Shown: positions 60,417 to 64,000 of the stretch, piece by piece
Numbering within the stretch: the stretch's first letter is position 1
Layout: each line of letters opens with the position of its first letter
Source of the DNA: Nymphaea colorata
Lineage: Eukaryota; Streptophyta; Magnoliopsida; Nymphaeales; Nymphaeaceae
Length of the DNA: 64,000 bases
NCBI RefSeq assembly: GCF_008831285.2
Contig: NC_045144.1
Location: 10,271,672 to 10,335,671 of the forward strand
Reading direction: 5' to 3'
Program-made: the position numbers and the translations under genes
The notes under the pieces: generated by a model
The model's input: only the letters and a program-made list of their open reading frames with translations
The model's database searches: none
What the model was told of the DNA's origin: nothing

Positions 60417-62380
60417 TGCTCATTCTCACCCTTTTTGTTGCCATTGGAGTGGATTGCAGCTAGGGAAATACGTCTTTTCCTTCATACCAGCAAATAGAGG
60501 GTATTGGAGGCAGGGGGATCTACAACAGCTAAGACTATAAGGGGTGAGCAAGGCCAAATCAAGTTTATTTTGTCTAATGTTCTCCTTAAGTATATGAATA
60601 ATTCATGTTTGAGCATGTTAGATTCAAGATTGAATGATTTAGGACACACAATAGAGATTTTATTACATTAGAGAAGGTTTGACTTTTGGAGGGGCATTGA
60701 CCCATGCTATATTTTATTGGATTTTGCAATGTTTGTGGGAACGTTGGGTCACATGTGAAATTACAATTTAAAGGGACAAGAAAATGTGTAAATTATTAGA
60801 GTCCAAACATACGTTAGGGTGAGATAATAATGCTTGTTTCGTGTAGATTTGATTAATTTTACTATCTTACTAGCGAGCTAGTGTTGTCGTCTTCGACTTG
60901 ACAATGGAGAAACATGATTGCCAAGATGACGCCTCAACAAAAAAAGCAAGTTGAGAAACATATTACTGATGGGTTGAATCAAGGTTTTGGAGTTTAAATC
61001 AATCATTCATAACCTCAAAAAGATATGGAAAACTTGTTGGAGGGTTATATGGGTTGATCCTACCTTTTGGCACCCTCTTGAGATGATAATCTATGATGCA
61101 AAGGTCTTATTTCTTACTTAAATACATTTTATAATGAAGTCAACAAAATAGAAAACTTATAGCTTTAAGTTTGTGCAGGTTGACTGGGCACATCAAGCAC
61201 ACCTTGAGCGACAAGATCTGAAGCTTGAGGCAATTTTGAGTTTTTGTGAAGACGCACGACAAGTATGGTGGCATTCTAGGCAGGGATTGGTGGCATTCTA
61301 AGCAACATTGGTGGCAGGGGTCTGGGTGCACTCATGAAGTGAACCAACATTATGTGCTAGCTAATCCTATTGTGAATGTGATCTCATAATGATAAATTAA
61401 GAAATAATAATTGATTGAAGGCTAGTGGGTTATGACTATATTTGGGATATGTTATGCCCTCGCCACTAGTCTCGGCTTCTCGGAGCACAGACGGTGCAAA
61501 GCTCTAGGATATCATTGTGTGATGTATTTAAAGCATTGGGTTTCTGCCTTCCCAACCTGGGTGTCCTAGGGAAGGCTGAGCAACTCTTCTTGAAATTCAC
61601 ATATCCATGGTTGATTATTCTATTGCTGCAGCATGAATGGATCTATATTATTTCGGGCCACCATGGGGATTGTCTCTTGACTATAGGTCGCTCATGGTGT
61701 GCACATGCATGTGTTTTGCACCCACAAGAGCTATCCATTCACTAAATCAAATGTAAATGAAATGAATGTAAATGAAATGAATGTAAATGAACAAATGTGA
61801 ATGTACATGAATTGAATATGACTAATAAGCATGATGATTGTGGCTATGGAGTGGTCCCTACATATTGTTGAATATGTGAGGGGCTACCATGATAAGTTAT
61901 ATAACTGCATGTGTGTATCATGATATTGATTATGTTTCTTCACATGTTAGATTCTAGATTTGAGCCCTTACCTTAGAGGGTTAAGGATTTATTTGGTTTG
62001 ATCATATTGTGAAATCTCAGCCTTCTATTGTTTCTCTTTTTGAGGTTTTGACGAACCCAAGGTAGCAGGTTGATCAGATGGCACCGCTCACATCCTACTA
62101 GAGAATTTTGAGTCTATAGTCACGCCAGAGCGTCACATTTTGTCTCATTGATGTCTTATTTTTTTGTTTAGGCATCAATATTTTGGTCTTAGGGACATTT
62201 TTGTTGTGTGTCATTGACAAATGTGAAGTCATTTTGTATGAACCAATTTTGGTACATAATAGAATATTTGCTCCATTATCATTTTGATTTGCATAGCTCC
62301 ATTTGAATTGTTGTGTCATTGCACCTCAATGAGTTATGTTGAAAAAAAAAGATTTGGGGGTCAAAAGTTGGGGTGTGACA
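59927..62380 (-). mobile_element. LTR-like unit (TGTCACACCCC family), copy 2, inverted
   Basis: Read on the minus strand it starts TGTCACACCCCAACTTTTGACC at 62380. It follows copy 1 (48241-51368) block by block, including AAGGTAAGGGCTCAAATCT, AGAGTTGCTCAGCCTTCCC..AGG.CACCCAGGTTGGGAAGGC and the repeated TTTACATTCATTTCA phrases. It is about 670 bases shorter than copy 1. It splits the LINE endonuclease region: LINE similarity is seen on both sides. The left ~65 bases appear to match copy 1 in the opposite orientation to the rest. No coding domain is seen. Confidence 0.65.
60120..60420. repeat. Pyrimidine-rich (CT)n tract
   Basis: A run of CTCTCT/TTCTC text peaks at 60379-60414. It corresponds, inverted, to the purine tract of copy 1. 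The ORFs at 60154-60540 are composition artefacts. Confidence 0.8.
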
Positions 62381-62560
62381 GCTTAATTACCATAATGCTT
62401 GGAAAGGCTCTCCAAAATGAGGCTCATTGTTGTGTATCTAGAAGAAAACTGCAATCAGGCTTCTCCTCCATCCAGAGACTGATGAGGTCTTGCTGAGCTG
62501 CTGCCCTCACAACTCTCCTCATGTTCCATCTCACCACTTTCATTAGGTTTTTAGGGCATG
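62381..62560 (-). pseudogene. LINE endonuclease N-terminal fragment
   Basis: On the minus strand the frame reads VVRWNMRRVVRAAAQQDLI, then LWMEEKPDCSFLLDTQ, then a stop. This resembles the start of the apurinic-type endonuclease of L1 elements (WN.RG......l..li....pd...l.ET). It abuts the LTR-like unit at 62380 and continues, decayed, at 59926. Confidence 0.5.
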
Positions 62561-64000
62561 CCGGTCTGCAACTTCCTCACCCATTTCATCCAATGCACAG
62601 TCATTTGATATGTTTTTTTTTTCCTGTTTTGTGCCATCATCCTACCCACCCTAGTCTCATTTCTAATTCTTTCATCTCTTTCTCTCCATGGTTATCCACC
62701 CCGTCTTCATCTTCAATATCTCCATTTTGGCCTACTAAATGGGTAGGTTTGTGTAGCTTCCATTCATGTTTCTTGGTTTGCTTCATAAACTCCCTATATT
62801 TGATCCCCTGCAAGCCCTTTCCCTTTCACCTTTCACTGATCCCTCAGAATTCCCAGAGCTGACCACAAATTTAAAACCCAATGGAGTGTCCATACAATCC
62901 ATGTTTGTGATATTTTTCAAAGCAAGAAAAAGATTGGGAGCAGAGAAATCTGGTGGAAAAGCATCCTATACTTATGATGTTAAGAATGCAAAGGTGATTG
63001 TAATGCAAGCCCTAATGACTACTAGTAATGGATGAAACAAGCCATAAACTATAATTTTCATTGACATAGTGAGGTGGAGGAGAAGATGACTTAGGTGTAA
63101 CACATCATGCCTAATGTTTTTAGAAAATTAAAAGGAAGCCAAGTTAATATAGAAGAGAATAATAATTTTTAATTAATGGACTAAGGAATATGTAATGATG
63201 TACAGATTATGCTTTGAAATCCACACAGTAGGTCACATTAAGGATCTAATGCATTCCAAATGATGAATGATACAATTGGCCTCTAGGATATGTTGCTTGT
63301 GCTGGAATTTATTCGTAAAAGCATATTTGCAATGTTTATTATTTGCTTTGTTATTTTTTTTAAGGTTTCCCAAACTCTAGGTGCGCTTTAAAACTACTTA
63401 TGTCTTAAAAATCCACCTAGGTCATCTTTATCACATTTCCTTCAATTTATCAAGTTATCTACCTATAACTTCCTTGGGCCAACTTTTGTCAATGTTGTCT
63501 AACTTCTATTAAGTCTCTCTATCTAGTTTACTATTCCATGTATTTAATGTGTTTTCATGGATCCGGTCACACATCTTGGGCTTCTACTAATATGTTTGAC
63601 CTCTTCTTTTAGTGTCAAGATGAAAACTTACCAGCAAGGGACCATTTTCCCCTAATCATGTTAGTTATAGGATTCAAGTTGACCTAGAGGATAAGGTCAA
63701 TCCAACCAGGATCTTGTTCCCAAAATAATATTCTAATTGGTGCTTAGAGTTCTCTTATATTTCCAGACTTCATAGAGAAGTGAATTCTCGAGTCAATGGT
63801 AGCAATGAAAATGTTGACCATCAACAGGAACTTGATCCATGCCTTGGGAAAAAGGTGGAACCCACGTTCCTATACCTTTTGGTTCATCCGGGGGCTGGAT
63901 GGGATGACCATCTTCTTGGATGAGTTCTAAAAGATTTTGGGTCTTCAAAAACCAGCAACAAATCTAGATAATCTGCTCGAAAAGCATTTCTTGTCAACCA
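62561..64000. other. Unclassified sequence at the window edge
   Basis: The minus frame across 62600-62870 has a hydrophilic open stretch (HEWKLHKPTHLVGQNGDIED) that could be LINE ORF1 or leader. Near 63650-63830 a minus frame gives KAWIKFLLMVNIFIATIDSR, which has the feel of a plant transposon or retrotransposon accessory domain, but I cannot name it. No host gene is recognised. Confidence 0.35.

Larger units (their letters stand above)
53490..62560 (-). mobile_element. L1-like LINE, degenerate and interrupted twice
   Basis: Reading the minus strand from right to left, endonuclease, reverse transcriptase and the zinc-binding RVT domain occur in LINE order. They are broken by 59927-62380 (LTR-like unit) and by about 55012-57830 (AT-rich block). 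The 3' end lies near 53490-53520, where the minus strand reads TTTTTTGATTAATAAAAGTG. A definite target duplication was not identified. All coding parts contain stops. Confidence 0.7.

Noticed and set aside
60154-60540. 128-codon serine/leucine-rich plus frame
   Set aside because: It arises from the pyrimidine-rich tract of copy 2 of the LTR-like unit.

Overview
This window is plant nuclear DNA, probably from an angiosperm with a repeat-rich genome. The support is two plant-type protein-coding genes with GC-rich exons in an AT-rich background, GT-AG introns, and every major class of plant transposable element (Copia LTR, long-LTR type, L1-like LINE, CACTA, PIF/Harbinger, hAT). I see no bacterial genes, operons, CRISPR arrays, tRNA or rRNA genes. 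The species cannot be fixed from the sequence alone.

Two host genes can be supported, both on the minus strand. The first is an intronless DUF1645-family gene (19906-20886). The second is a C2H2/U1-type double zinc-finger gene whose two exons lie 17.2 kb apart (exon 1 at 42117-42584, exon 2 at 24352-24888). Donor, acceptor and phase agree exactly, so 24889-42116 is one giant intron. That intron carries a decayed hAT transposase with a young Copia element (33227-38663, TSD CTGGG) inserted into it.

Layout. 1964-3.6 kb: terminus and transposase remnant of a CACTA element. 3.6-12.97 kb: noncoding, AT-rich, with one strong hairpin and a motif-rich tract. 12970-17863: a PIF/Harbinger element bounded by TTA duplications, with a Myb/SANT-like ORF, a DDE transposase and, unexpectedly, a third coding remnant with the RNase H1 N-terminal (viroplasmin-type) fold. 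18-19.9 kb: microsatellites. 19.9-24.9 kb: the DUF1645 gene and the 3' exon of the zinc-finger gene. 24.9-42.1 kb: the intron. 42.6-45.4 kb: upstream spacer with a long (TA)n. 45438-53409: an old, degenerate Copia with diverged LTRs, split in its integrase by a ~3.1 kb LTR-like unit starting TGTCACACCCC. 53.5-62.56 kb: an L1-like LINE on the minus strand, split by an AT-rich block (55.0-57.8 kb) and by a second, inverted copy of the same TGTCACACCCC unit (59927-62380). 62.56-64 kb: unclassified.

The history can be read from the nesting. The old Copia, LINE, hAT, CACTA and Harbinger copies are riddled with stops. The TGTCACACCCC units came later, and the intronic Copia is the most recent because its LTRs are nearly identical. 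Domain assignments come from reading motifs by eye; no database search was run.
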